From: Stentor coeruleus
Taxonomy: Eukaryota > Ciliophora > Heterotrichea > Heterotrichida > Stentoridae
Reading direction: 5' to 3'
NCBI GenBank assembly: GCA_001970955.1
Contig: MPUH01000043.1
Span: 62,001-126,000, forward strand
DNA: 64,000 bases
The notes under the pieces are model-generated. The model saw nothing but the letters and a program-made list of their open reading frames with translations, ran no database searches and was not told the DNA's origin. Positions 30,591 to 41,683 of this stretch are shown here, piece by piece (the stretch's first letter is position 1; each line of letters opens with the position of its first letter). Position numbers and translations under genes: made by a program.

Positions 30591-31841
30591 CTACTGATAT
30601 TTCCCTGGTAAAACGCTCTCTGACATAGTCGACATCTTGTAAAACGTGCTTTTCTCACTAAACAAATGTGTAAGAAAAACAAATACTAAGACTTGAATCA
30701 CGTTAATAGAAATGACTACAAAAATATTCCTCACATAAGGTTCAAAAATCCATGAAACAAACAATACAATAGGTAAAGCAAGAAAATATACTGAAGCCAT
30801 AAAGGCAAATCTGTTTAAAAAACGGACAAGTTTTTCATTAGCTTTTTCATATAAGCCTTTTATAGTAAAAACAAACCATATCCACATAAGTATACGAATT
30901 ACTACAAGGAAATATCCAGGGACACCTTCAAAATCACTGTTTTTATAATAAGAATCTTCTGTAATTCGACCTAGACCAACTATCATGAGATTAAGTACAA
31001 CAACAAATAAACATATTGGGATGTATATGTCAGCATCAGGGAAATCTTTGTATTTTAAGGTCCAACCTGTTGAGATAATGATTAAGAGAATTGTTATCAT
31101 TATTGAGGAAAAACACTCGAGGATTTGATAGAATACGTCCAAGACTACTAGACCTTTACCGTTGTATGCGTAGACCCAGATGTGTAGGACTTCACAGATT
31201 ATAGCAATGAATTGAGATCCAATTGCTATGTTTAGGATTAGGAGGTTAGTTTCTAAATCATCAGTTTTTTGGAAGTTTTGGATTAGTCTTTTCATGTTTC
31301 CGAAGAGAGCAAAAAAAAATATAATAAGCACGGTGATGAAAACATAATGTAGTCCTTGCTCTTCTGCTGAAAACTGTGATCCATCAGGTTGAGTGAATTG
31401 GATTTCTATTCTGAGTTTTTGTCTTTCAGATTGATTGCATGAAGATATTGCAAAATACCAGAAGTGAGTTCTAGACTTGGTGCTCATTGTACCCTCTACA
31501 GTCTCTGACCATTCTCCATTCAAAGGAACATTTAGTATTGTATGTCTTTTACTTACACTTTCTTTATTTTCACACGATTCCTGATTAAGAGCGTCTTGCC
31601 ATTTGGAGTCTATATAAATAGACCCTTTAAACCGCGCAAATTCTTCACTATTTATATCAGCCGGCTTTAAAAACTTGACTTTCATTTCCCAGTTCGACAC
31701 CCCTTTGTACGAAGCAAACTTACTCACATACTTCCATGGCTCATCAGTAGACAAAGTTAGCACAGTTGACACAAGTTTACACTGGACAAGAGGTAAAATC
31801 AATAAAACAATCCACATTTGTATATAAGACGTGTAAATCAT
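30591..31841 (-). CDS. GPR180/TMEM145-type seven-TM protein
   Basis: The 416-aa protein has an N-terminal signal peptide (an alternative ATG at 31817 gives MWIVLLILPLVQC as the signal), a luminal or extracellular domain to about residue 165 with paired Cys (ESCENKES, SSCNQSE), and seven hydrophobic segments from about 168 to 395. The layout matches the intimal-thickness-related receptor / GPR180-TMEM145 family, part of the GOST group of seven-TM proteins with a Golgi-dynamics-like luminal domain. These are trafficking or signalling proteins of the secretory pathway rather than classical G-protein-coupled receptors. The tail is short and polar. It lies next to the Piezo gene on the same strand, but with about 1 kb between them there is no reason to link the two functions. 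Confidence 0.75.
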   Translation of the reverse strand: MIYTSYIQMWIVLLILPLVQCKLVSTVLTLSTDEPWKYVSKFASYKGVSNWEMKVKFLKPADINSEEFARFKGSIYIDSKWQDALNQESCENKESVSKRHTILNVPLNGEWSETVEGTMSTKSRTHFWYFAISSCNQSERQKLRIEIQFTQPDGSQFSAEEQGLHYVFITVLIIFFFALFGNMKRLIQNFQKTDDLETNLLILNIAIGSQFIAIICEVLHIWVYAYNGKGLVVLDVFYQILECFSSIMITILLIIISTGWTLKYKDFPDADIYIPICLFVVVLNLMIVGLGRITEDSYYKNSDFEGVPGYFLVVIRILMWIWFVFTIKGLYEKANEKLVRFLNRFAFMASVYFLALPIVLFVSWIFEPYVRNIFVVISINVIQVLVFVFLTHLFSEKSTFYKMSTMSESVLPGKYQ

Positions 31842-32836
31842 GTATTAAAAGTTAAGTTCTATAATATATTCTAAACATTATTAGTTATTATCTTTATCAT
31901 GTAAATCATTCTTTTATATATTTAAAAGAGTATTTTCAATTTTCAAACTTCGAGTCAATAAATTACATTAAATAGAATTAAATCATATAAGAAAAATGTT
32001 TATATTATGATTGGATATGTTAAGGATTATTATAATAAGGTTTTTATATGAGATATTGATTTATGGGTATTAGGTTTAAGGCTTTAATAAGATATTATTG
32101 AAAAAAATACATAAAAGGATTAAGAGATTTTGGGTTTTTTATAGTATTTTTGTATGAATTAGAGTGTATTTTACTTTGTGCTTGGGGTTTTTATTGATTG
32201 TGATGAAAGTATATTTTTAGGTTTATTTTGATATACTTTTGGATAATTTTTAGAGAAAATGAATTAGATTACTTTTTAAACTTTTGAATGAATTTATATT
32301 TAATATTTTGGATTTAGTTGCTTTTGAATTATGATATAAGGATAAAAAGTTTTAGCGCCGATTATGTTTTTGCCCTTAACATCTTAACTTTATGATTTTT
32401 TATCAAGTTTCTTATGATTTTTTTCAAATCATTCCTTGACTAGAATCACTTTATTTTAGTGATAATAAACTTAGTGGATTTATATATACAAACTAGCCTA
32501 TAAATGCTTAAGAAAAATAACCAAAACGATTAAAAAAATCAGCATATAGTATTGACAAAGTTTTCTAAAAAATCTCATTTTATAACAAAAACTGCATCTC
32601 TAATTTTAAAATTTCGATACTATTTTTATAAACATAAAATCTTGAACTACTCAAAAGCCACATTCCAATAACCCTTCATCCAAAAATAATATTTAAAAAA
32701 AAAATTCTTATAAAAAAATTGCCTATCTTATCTTAAAACTAATCACAATCTCTCATATCATTCTAAACTTACAAAAAAAAAATCCGAAACTTTAAAACCC
32801 CCTAAATCCTAGTATATTTTCAATTACCTCATAAAA
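31842..32836. promoter_or_regulatory. Divergent intergenic region, about 1 kb
   Basis: The plus strand is G/T-rich to about 32360 (upstream of the minus gene) and A/C-rich from about 32500 to 32836 (upstream of the plus gene). No gene is seen. Confidence 0.45.
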
Positions 32837-35800
32837 ATGTTTTTTATTTCCCTATTAACCTTTGTCTCTTCCTTAGACTTTGGGACGAAAGATGATATGG
32901 ACCCAGGACATATCTCCTGGCCTCGTTCATTATGGAGTATAAACCCAATTTCCTTATCTTCAAATCATGCTGGAGATCTCGCTGATATAACTTTTACCTT
33001 TTGCCCATCTTCAACTTTATCTTCAGGTATATTTTACGTTGAGTTCCCTAATGGGTTTACTGAAACAAGTCGTTCTCTAAGCGGGATAAGTTTTATTTCA
33101 GGAGAAGATATCTCAGTAACAATAACCTCAGTACAACTACCAGATACAGAAGGGGTTTATGGTCCTTTAATCATAATGACTCGAGTAGCAGAAAAAGGTA
33201 ACATAGTCGATATAAACAAAATCTTCAGCACAATCCCAATTTCTGATAAAAAATCATCAGCAAAAGCAAATTCGTTATCTATTAATTTCCAAGATCCAGA
33301 TACAGTTTATATATCAAGTTCATGTTCATTAATATTTAATTTTACTTTGACTCAAGATTTATGGAATCATGATTTACTCACTTTAATTGTTGACTCACAT
33401 TTTACATTAAACAACCCGATTTGCCAATCTTTAGTTGGGTTTTTTGTTGGTGTAGATAGTCAAGACTCAAGTTTATTATCTTGTGTTTTTGATAATGAAG
33501 AATATAAACTTTATATATATGGATTTAATGAAGATCTTGTATTAGCAATTACTAGTAGTACAGGTTCAGCTGAAGTGAGTATTTTAATTACTGGGTTTAT
33601 TAACCCCCCATCAAGCTACCCAGCTAGTGATTTTACATGGGAACTTTCAATACAAAGATATGGAACATTTGTGGTTATTGAAAAATATATCGGCAATGGT
33701 CCGACAGTTATCCCAGGGTATATAAATATTAACTCTTGGGAACCACATTCATATTTGAAATCAAGTGAAATAGTTAGTGGACAAGTTGTTTATATGGACT
33801 TGATTATAACTTTAGAACATAATGTACCTAAAGATGGAGCTTTATATATAACTTTTAGTGGTGTTGATATAAAAAACACAATTTATTTATCTGATGCTAC
33901 TCAGACTACAACAACAGGTACTAGTAATTATTTATTTATATCACCATTTATAGGGGGGAATTGTATTTTAACTACAGTCAAAATCACATGTAATAATTTT
34001 TATGATGATATTACCCCTGGAACTTATACTGTTGCCACATTACCAAAATTTACTGGTACCTCAGCTTCATTGGTTTTAATTATCACAACAGATTCTTTAG
34101 GTAATCTTATTGATATAAACCTTGAAAGGACTAAGATTTTTTATCCAAGGGTCACAAGTCATCAAATGCCAACTTTTTATTCAGTGTTTTTTGCTACTGA
34201 TAACACTGGGATATATACAGCTGATACTATGGATGATGCGATTTTGTATTTAGGATTCAAAGTTCCAGTCGCTGTGCCTAAAACTGTAAGTTTGACTTTA
34301 CACTTCCCAGTAAGTTTGAGTTCTGAAAAAGACTTCCTTTTTGGGACAATTGGTTCAGTTAAAGCTAAACTTTTAAGTTCTTCAACACCAGTTGTTGGGT
34401 ATAATTTTCTTACAGGAAGTCTTATTGGATTATCTGATGCTGTTGTCTCTTCGAACTCTATTGAAATAAGCCTTTCAGGTTTATTATCATCAATTACAGC
34501 TAATTATTATATTTATATATACTTAACCTTTGATTCAGCTTCAACAATGCCAGCTTTTTCTTTACCAATGACTGCAACAAATACGGCAACTCGATATGAA
34601 GCAACTTTAAATTTCACAATTGGAGATATTATATACAAAGCAAGTCAAATACTTACAATACTCCCTACAGACCTTGGGGCTACAGCTAGTCTTTTATGTA
34701 CAAGCCAAGGGATTTTAGGTGTTCCTTTAACTATAACTTTTACCCCTCCATTAAGTTATTCTTTAGATTCTGGGACAAAACTTATCGTTGAAGTATTATT
34801 CGATAATAACTATTCAAATGATTTAGACAGTGGGATTACTGGATCATATCCTGGATATACATCTTTAGATAAAGTGACTTTTGAACTTGTTTCAGGAAGT
34901 GTGGCAAAAGTTCAAATGTTAGGATTAGGTTCTGTTTCATCAACTTCAACATATGTTTTTACATTTCCAATAGGTCAGATGATAAGCAATTTAAATATAG
35001 ATGTCAAATTGTATTTTGTTATGGGTGACCGTGTTGATATTGAATATCTTATAATGATGACGACTATAGGGAAAACTGGTACAGCTATAGCTTCATCTTG
35101 GGCAAGTGTGATATCAACAACTCAATCTGTAACTGCAGTAGCTCCAGATTATCCTTTGATTTCAACAATGTTTTCAATGCAAATTTCTCCTTTTACTCTT
35201 TTAGGTACATATACATCTGGGTATATAGGTGTAATACTTCCATTTGGTTTTTCTGTAACAAAAGCAACTGTAACTTTAACATCAGATACAGGGTTAATAT
35301 CAACTGTATTATATTCTTTTACATCATCAAATCCTAATTTCAAATTCCCTTCAATTTATTTTGAACTTACTGGATCTATAACTGTATCCCCAATAACCCC
35401 TTCTATAACTTTAAGTACTTTTACTAGTCCACCATATAGTTATACTCTCAAACCTTATTTGTTTTTAGCCCCAGCAACTGAAGGTCAATGTATATATCAA
35501 GGTTATGGTAATGATATTATTATAACACCCTCACCTTTACTAACACCTATTTCTACCCCAGATACAATTAAAGCTAAAGGTCCAGATTCACTTGTCACAA
35601 CAATTTCTGTAGGTTTTACTATAAGTTTTGCTATATCAGGTGGAGCACTTGAGTTTCAAGTCAATCATGATTGGGAAATTATTGACTCATTAACTGAACC
35701 TAGTATATCAGGGATTTCAGGTAGTTACGTTATAACAAGATCAGGATATTTTTATACAATTATAGGATTTAATATTATAAAAGCTTCAACTTCTGTGACA

Positions 35801-38800
35801 TTTACTTTGACAGATATTTCCCCACCTGTAACAATTGGTAGTACTGGGCATTTTTTGACTATTAATACTTATGCTGATGATACTAAAACTATGATGGTTG
35901 AAACTTGGACTGATACACTTTTGAGTTCTTGTAATGTTGTTAGCTCAGAAGGTGGAGGGTCTTCAAGTTTTACTGATGTTTCTGTGTTTCCTAATTCTGC
36001 TGGGGCACAAGATGTGTATTTATATATAGAATTTATATTACCACATACACTACCTAGAACTGCAACAATATCTATATATAGTGCTTTGAATTATTATACT
36101 GGTACTGGTGATCAAAGCGAAAATTGTTGGATTTCAGTTAAATATTCAAGTTGTATTATTGTAGATGAAGTTCTTATTATTACCCTTGCTGATACTTATA
36201 CTGGAGGAGATAGTATAAGAATGTTACTTGATATAGCTTTTGATTTACCTGATACTATTGGCAAAACTACTGATGGTTTTGCTGTTATAAGTTCATTTAA
36301 TGGGATTACTGTTGACTCAGATTCACTTTTTATTTTTGATGACAGTCAGAAGTTAACAATACAATCAGCACCATATGAAGTTATAACCCTAGCACCTACA
36401 CCTTTAAGTATTTTCCCATCAAATGAAGGAGAAACGGCAAAATACATATTTGCTTTTTCAGTTAATACAACTATTGAAATTGAAGACTCATTTTTGTTTA
36501 GCTTTCCTTTTGAGTTTGATGCTTATGTTGGAAACCCTATTAATAAGTATCAATGGGGCGACCCATATTCTTATTATTTAAATTGTAGTAGTTTTGCTTT
36601 GAGTACAATAGTTTGTAAAGTTGATCATTGGAATATGATTATAAGTGGGTTTGTAAAAAAACTTGCAGCAAATGTTGAGATCGACCTTAATGTAACTTAT
36701 ATAAGAAATCCAGCTTATACAGGGAGGATTTTTAATGATATTAGCCTTTATCTTTACAATTCTGAAAAAGTTAAAGCTGTTAAAAACGACTATAGTGGAG
36801 CAGCTGTTAGTAAGGCAGGCCAGAGAACTCGTTTCCGTAATATAACTTTATCTGAACCTAAACTTCAGTCAACAGCCGATTACACTTTTACATTCTATCT
36901 AGACGCAACAAGTCTAGTATCAGGAGATTCATTAATAATCCAATTCCCTAGTCAATTCAGTTTAAGCAGAGACAACCCAAACTATTTTAGATGTTCAGGA
37001 ACTTGGTCTGATCAATCACCAACATCTCTTGACAGATCTCATATTTCTTGGAACTCAAAATCCAAATACTGTTACATAAACGACTTAAATCAAGCAGTTT
37101 GGCCAATTTTTGAAGAGAAAAATTTCGTTACAACTGATTTGGTCGTTTTAGAAATTCTAGAAGTTAAAAACCCTGAATGGGGGTATTCAAGAAGTATAGA
37201 TATACAATATGGAGACCCAAATGTTTTTGGTGATAAAGATATATGGATAATGAAATTTGAGGTCTTAACATACTCAGGAAGATATTTGAGGTATATGTCT
37301 CGAAGTTACTTTCTTGAACATTCTTGTTTCCTAGGCTATTATTCTGGTGGTGAATCTGCAACCGTGAACTCTTTTAGTGCTTTTTCTTTATCAAATGCTA
37401 TAAACCTTAACCCAGGTTCACAGACTGATGATATACAAATTTCTATATCCTCATCTCATCTTAAAGCTAAAAAGTTAATATTTCAATGTTCTAATGATGA
37501 TAAGAACCAAATCAGACTTACTTTCACATCTTCTCTAGACAATTTTATAATGACCCGAGAAAAAACTTCTATTTCTTTTCGTGTATCAGCACCAATTTCC
37601 TCAGAAAACAGTTTAAACTATATAGAATGGTCTTTACAAGAAGTATCTTTAGATGGTTTAGTTCATCCAGCATATGTATCTCCAGTCAAAACCTTAGTTG
37701 AAGTTTATAATCATGAGTCTCTTACTTTTAGTATAGGGATTATCAATACTGTGTATTTAAACTCAGTCAATGTCCCAGTCAAAGTTTCAACCCCAAATGC
37801 TCCAGATAGTGACATTATAATAGCTTTAGGTCTATTAGATTCTAATATCAAAGGTATAAATTTTACCCCATCAGCTTTATTATTCACTAAAGATATAAAC
37901 GAATTATATTTTTCTATATACGTCAACAATAGTACTTTTACAGGAAAAACTAATATCGCAATTTATATTGGGTTTACTATAACCGGTACAGATTCATCTC
38001 GTTATAAACCTATATCTCCTATATCATTTACCATAAGTTCTATAAACAATACAGAAAGTAGTCAGATAACTTTACTTACATATGCTGATCTTAAACAAAC
38101 TAGTTTATCTATAAGACTTAAAGTTAACACCGCATGTAATATTTATTATATATTCGGGCCAAATGATTTATCTTTCCCATCTTTTGAATACCTATCAACA
38201 AATTTACCTTCATTAGAAAGTTTAACTGTTTCATCTATTGATCAGAAAATCTATGAATATTTTGATACTCTTGATAATATCCCAAATAACAGAGAATCAT
38301 GGACTGATTATCAAAAAAGGATTTTTAGAAACTTCATGCAACAAACTTGGTATGGGCAAATGTATGTTGATGCTGGGACAACTTTAGATATTTTTTCTAT
38401 AAGCTGGCTTTGGGCTGGAACTCAATATAAAGTTGTTGTTTATGCTGATAATAAAAGTGGTTATTATAATAATGCATCATTTACTCAGTCTACTTTAGAT
38501 ATGAACCCAGCTATGAGAGTATATATAAAATTTAAAAGTTATGTAAATCCTATATACGAACCTGTTGTTTGGAATGCACTTGGGCTTAGTTTAGGGGTTT
38601 TGACTGATATGTTGACTGATTTTGAATATGCTGATGACGTTTTTTCATGGATTTTTAATGCTGATCGTGCTTCACCTTTGTCTCCACAGACGTTGTATGC
38701 GAGTTTTGATAGTGGGGTTATGAAATCGAATTTGAATTATGCGAAAATTTACTCGGATTTCACTTTGGATTATGAAGTTTTACAAAGATCTGATCATATT

Positions 38801-39232
38801 GTGCCTAAGTGGATTAGTAATCCTATGATAGTTGAAGTTGGGAATGATTATTTGATGGTTAATGTTACAGTTGATAATAAAGGGGTAGTGTGTTGTGTGG
38901 CACAAAAAACTGAGGAAATAGGTGTACTTTATACTTATCAGATATATGCTGGGCTTGGTAGGAATAATAGTGCGGTTCAAGGAACTTGTATTGATGTTAG
39001 AAATGAGACTCTTGAAGAATTTTATATATTTGGGCTTGAGGATAAGACTGAATATAATGTTTCGTGTACTGCTTGTAGTGAATATCCTGTTTGGCCTGAT
39101 TGTCGAGATGATTATTATTCTTTTGTGGCTTCTACTTTGGCTAGTGTTAATTTGACTAGTGATATTAGTTTTGGAGAACAAAGGAAAATTGTGTTTTGGG
39201 TGCTTAGTTTGTTGATGATTATAATAGGATAG
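32837..39232 (+). CDS. Giant secreted/GPI-type surface protein, unknown family
   Basis: A single frame of 2131 aa. It starts with a short signal peptide (MFFISLLTFVSSLD) and ends with a polar region plus a hydrophobic tail (FWVLSLLMIIIG), the layout of a GPI-anchored protein. The body is rich in Ser, Thr, Ile, Val and Gly with regular beta-strand-like periodicity and many N-glycosylation sequons; Cys is rare until the last 130 residues, where pairs appear (VCCVAQ, CTACSEYP). Loosely similar phrases recur (for example GNIVDIN and GNLIDIN, or TFTLTDISPP and ITITSVQLP), suggesting tandem diverged beta modules, but I cannot name the domain. It is probably a cell-surface or mucocyst/cortex adhesin. 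The real nature of the anchor and the modules is inference. Confidence 0.85.
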   Translation: MFFISLLTFVSSLDFGTKDDMDPGHISWPRSLWSINPISLSSNHAGDLADITFTFCPSSTLSSGIFYVEFPNGFTETSRSLSGISFISGEDISVTITSVQLPDTEGVYGPLIIMTRVAEKGNIVDINKIFSTIPISDKKSSAKANSLSINFQDPDTVYISSSCSLIFNFTLTQDLWNHDLLTLIVDSHFTLNNPICQSLVGFFVGVDSQDSSLLSCVFDNEEYKLYIYGFNEDLVLAITSSTGSAEVSILITGFINPPSSYPASDFTWELSIQRYGTFVVIEKYIGNGPTVIPGYININSWEPHSYLKSSEIVSGQVVYMDLIITLEHNVPKDGALYITFSGVDIKNTIYLSDATQTTTTGTSNYLFISPFIGGNCILTTVKITCNNFYDDITPGTYTVATLPKFTGTSASLVLIITTDSLGNLIDINLERTKIFYPRVTSHQMPTFYSVFFATDNTGIYTADTMDDAILYLGFKVPVAVPKTVSLTLHFPVSLSSEKDFLFGTIGSVKAKLLSSSTPVVGYNFLTGSLIGLSDAVVSSNSIEISLSGLLSSITANYYIYIYLTFDSASTMPAFSLPMTATNTATRYEATLNFTIGDIIYKASQILTILPTDLGATASLLCTSQGILGVPLTITFTPPLSYSLDSGTKLIVEVLFDNNYSNDLDSGITGSYPGYTSLDKVTFELVSGSVAKVQMLGLGSVSSTSTYVFTFPIGQMISNLNIDVKLYFVMGDRVDIEYLIMMTTIGKTGTAIASSWASVISTTQSVTAVAPDYPLISTMFSMQISPFTLLGTYTSGYIGVILPFGFSVTKATVTLTSDTGLISTVLYSFTSSNPNFKFPSIYFELTGSITVSPITPSITLSTFTSPPYSYTLKPYLFLAPATEGQCIYQGYGNDIIITPSPLLTPISTPDTIKAKGPDSLVTTISVGFTISFAISGGALEFQVNHDWEIIDSLTEPSISGISGSYVITRSGYFYTIIGFNIIKASTSVTFTLTDISPPVTIGSTGHFLTINTYADDTKTMMVETWTDTLLSSCNVVSSEGGGSSSFTDVSVFPNSAGAQDVYLYIEFILPHTLPRTATISIYSALNYYTGTGDQSENCWISVKYSSCIIVDEVLIITLADTYTGGDSIRMLLDIAFDLPDTIGKTTDGFAVISSFNGITVDSDSLFIFDDSQKLTIQSAPYEVITLAPTPLSIFPSNEGETAKYIFAFSVNTTIEIEDSFLFSFPFEFDAYVGNPINKYQWGDPYSYYLNCSSFALSTIVCKVDHWNMIISGFVKKLAANVEIDLNVTYIRNPAYTGRIFNDISLYLYNSEKVKAVKNDYSGAAVSKAGQRTRFRNITLSEPKLQSTADYTFTFYLDATSLVSGDSLIIQFPSQFSLSRDNPNYFRCSGTWSDQSPTSLDRSHISWNSKSKYCYINDLNQAVWPIFEEKNFVTTDLVVLEILEVKNPEWGYSRSIDIQYGDPNVFGDKDIWIMKFEVLTYSGRYLRYMSRSYFLEHSCFLGYYSGGESATVNSFSAFSLSNAINLNPGSQTDDIQISISSSHLKAKKLIFQCSNDDKNQIRLTFTSSLDNFIMTREKTSISFRVSAPISSENSLNYIEWSLQEVSLDGLVHPAYVSPVKTLVEVYNHESLTFSIGIINTVYLNSVNVPVKVSTPNAPDSDIIIALGLLDSNIKGINFTPSALLFTKDINELYFSIYVNNSTFTGKTNIAIYIGFTITGTDSSRYKPISPISFTISSINNTESSQITLLTYADLKQTSLSIRLKVNTACNIYYIFGPNDLSFPSFEYLSTNLPSLESLTVSSIDQKIYEYFDTLDNIPNNRESWTDYQKRIFRNFMQQTWYGQMYVDAGTTLDIFSISWLWAGTQYKVVVYADNKSGYYNNASFTQSTLDMNPAMRVYIKFKSYVNPIYEPVVWNALGLSLGVLTDMLTDFEYADDVFSWIFNADRASPLSPQTLYASFDSGVMKSNLNYAKIYSDFTLDYEVLQRSDHIVPKWISNPMIVEVGNDYLMVNVTVDNKGVVCCVAQKTEEIGVLYTYQIYAGLGRNNSAVQGTCIDVRNETLEEFYIFGLEDKTEYNVSCTACSEYPVWPDCRDDYYSFVASTLASVNLTSDISFGEQRKIVFWVLSLLMIIIG

Positions 39233-39833
39233 TTTTGAGTAAGTTTGATTTTTATAGTTAGGATTTTTATGATTTTATGATGGTTATTTAGAGGTATTGG
39301 TGGAATAGTACAAAAGTTTAAGGTGAGATGAATAGAGGTTTTGTGTGGGTTTTGCTAGTTTTGTATAGGAATTATGGGAAATATGCTGTAGAATGTGTAG
39401 GGAAAGTATAGTAATATGTTTTTAAGATAGATTTTATTATTATAGTTTATTATTTAATTGCTAAAATTTATCTAGATATGTGTGTAATCAGGTATTTTTT
39501 TCTTCACTTTAGCTTGGTGTATATAAAGGTATTTCTGTGTTGTTTTTTTTTTGTAATAACAGTAACCAAACTATATATTCCATCAAAAAATTCCTTATAA
39601 ACAACTAATTAAATACTATTTTTCAATAAGGCATTTACTTACAAAATCTTTAACCCTATATTAAAAAAATATACTTATAATCTTTTTCCTCCTTTTATGT
39701 CTTATTTTTTTACCCATCTTCCCAATAAAAAAAAGATAATTTTCCACAATATCCCTTCTTCTCATTTTCTTTAAAAAACTATAATTTTTTTGCATGAAAT
39801 TTACATTCTTAATATCCTCAGATAATTATTTAA
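39233..39833. other. Tandem intergenic region
   Basis: G/T-rich on plus to about 39545, then A/C-rich to 39833, with a T-run at the switch. No gene is seen. Confidence 0.45.
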
Positions 39834-41117
39834 ATGGAACCGATTTTTGAAAAGCCTATCAGCACTCAAAAAAATCTTAAGCGAATGCTTATCGATAGTT
39901 TTTTTAAAACCCATTCAAGCTTTGTTATAGAAAAAATTGATCATCCTTCAAAAACAAACGAATCTTCAAAGCATGAGAAATCTGAAACTATGGCCCACTC
40001 TTATTCATCCCAATCATTATCTGTAAATCACGTTTCAGGTCGTAAATCTCCACCAAAATCCCGCCCGAGTTCAGTTTGTAGCTCTAAATCAGTTAACGCT
40101 GTGGCAAATGGTTTTTTGGATCCAAGTGTTCCTAATGATTATTTAATTGCGATTAAAAGTATTAGCATTAAGAAAGTCCAGTTCTTACAAAATGCTAAAA
40201 GAGATGAAAATTCGCATTGTCTAGTCAATTCATTTCTTTTACTTTTATCACAAGACAGCATAAACAGAGAATATTGTACTGGGTCCAGGTTGATGAAAAG
40301 TTCTGTCTGGCCTGCTTTTGAGAGGTATACATATAAGCCTGGATATTTTGTCCAGGTAATTAGAAATATGCCTATACTGATAAAAACAAAAAAGTTGTTA
40401 AGCGCTAATGTGAAAAAATCTCTTGGACAATTCAATATGGTCAATTGTGATAATCTAGGCATATATAGTTGTCTCTATAATTTCGTCAAAGAAAGTTTAA
40501 ATTATATAAGCCAAGTCTACAACTTACCTCTTATCTTTAAAAAAAATCTAATATCAACAGAAACAACTGTTTCTAGAAGGTCAGGCCATAGGCCTGACAA
40601 AATCCCTCGAACCCATTCAAACAAACTAAATCAATCGCAAAGTAAAAAAGGTCTTGAAAAATTTCTTAACTCTTCTAATAAACAACCATTTAATAGACCT
40701 TCCTCAGCTTTAGACAATACAGATAATTTAGGTCAATATAAAACCCATGATCCTCAGTTAAAACATAAAGAAATTTATGAAGATTATATCAAAAAGTCAA
40801 TAAAAGTGTTTCAAAATTACACATTGCCAGATAGAAAAGGTATAAAAACTAATACAAAAGCACAAAGATATCTGATTGAATCTAGAGTTAATAGGAGGAT
40901 TCAAGAAAAATTCATAGGATTTTTGAATGATGAAAAGGTTTTAAAGACTTGCCAAGGGAATATACCAGAGGAAGTTACGGAGAAATTGGTTGATGAATTT
41001 ATTAGGACTTTGCCTTGTGCAGAAATGTCGTCAGGGACTTTGAAATTTATTGATTATTTTGTCCAGACAAGAGAATTTGAGAAGCTAATGAAGAAATTTG
41101 TTATTAGTGTCTCTTAA
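39834..41117 (+). CDS. Hypothetical protein, Ser-rich N-terminus
   Basis: I do not recognise this 427-aa protein. Residues about 35-90 are Ser/Lys/His-rich and probably disordered (SYSSQSLSVNHVSGRKSPPK, then SRPSSVCSSKS), with several SP or RxxS sites that kinases could use. A more ordered block at about 100-235 (DYLIAIKSISIKKVQFLQNA, then GYFVQVIRNMP) follows, then a second polar linker (about 245-310), and a C-terminal helical region (about 315-427) with RVNRRIQEKF and EEVTEKLVDEFIRTL. No membrane segment or catalytic motif is visible. The start follows a C/A-rich leader as in other plus genes. It may be a cytoskeletal or scaffold protein, but that is a guess. Confidence 0.65.
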   Translation: MEPIFEKPISTQKNLKRMLIDSFFKTHSSFVIEKIDHPSKTNESSKHEKSETMAHSYSSQSLSVNHVSGRKSPPKSRPSSVCSSKSVNAVANGFLDPSVPNDYLIAIKSISIKKVQFLQNAKRDENSHCLVNSFLLLLSQDSINREYCTGSRLMKSSVWPAFERYTYKPGYFVQVIRNMPILIKTKKLLSANVKKSLGQFNMVNCDNLGIYSCLYNFVKESLNYISQVYNLPLIFKKNLISTETTVSRRSGHRPDKIPRTHSNKLNQSQSKKGLEKFLNSSNKQPFNRPSSALDNTDNLGQYKTHDPQLKHKEIYEDYIKKSIKVFQNYTLPDRKGIKTNTKAQRYLIESRVNRRIQEKFIGFLNDEKVLKTCQGNIPEEVTEKLVDEFIRTLPCAEMSSGTLKFIDYFVQTREFEKLMKKFVISVS

Positions 41118-41683
41118 AATAATATATTTTTATAAGAAAGTGAAATTTAAGATGTTTCTGATTCTCTGTAGTTTCTAAAGAAATTGAAAAAATCTTATTA
41201 AAAGCTGGGAACCTGGTGAAGATTTTAATGAAGAGATTAATAAAGAAGTTTGTAAAATTGTAAAGAATATATGAGAGGATGAAGAAAGTTCAAGAATATT
41301 GAAAGGAGAAGAGAAGGAGATTTATAAAAGGATTGAGGATTTGATGAGGATGATTAAAAAAAGAGGATCATTCTAATAAGAAAATAGAATATCATCAGGG
41401 GAATAGGGAAAAATTGACATGAAGATGGAGATGGAAAGAAAAGGCAAACATTTGGAGAATACTAATAAACTAATTAAATAGTATAAAAAGGACACAAAAG
41501 GGACATCGAAGAAACTAAGATATGAAAATTATCAATAGCATGCAAAAAATTTTTATATAAACCCACTTAAAGATTTCATATAAAAAAATATTTTCCCTAT
41601 CTTTTCATCAGCAACCTATATTATCATAAAAAAAAATCCTCCTTTAACACCTATCTTCCCCACATGCAAATTATTTTAAATAT
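41118..41683. other. Convergent intergenic region with a coding-like purine-rich stretch
   Basis: From about 41170 to 41460 the plus strand is strongly purine-rich. One frame near 41205-41375 reads with a sensible amino-acid mix (SWEPGEDFNEE, later KEIYKRIEDLM) with one stop in the middle. This could be a decayed exon or chance in biased DNA. From about 41540 the plus strand becomes A/C-rich, the 3' flank of the minus gene. Confidence 0.35.

Noticed and set aside
38922-39155. 77-codon plus frame inside the 3' end of the surface-protein gene
   Set aside because: Shadow frame within a better supported gene.
38780-39181. 133-codon minus frame within the giant surface-protein gene
   Set aside because: Antisense of a strongly supported 2131-codon gene; odd Ile/Ser/Asn-rich composition.
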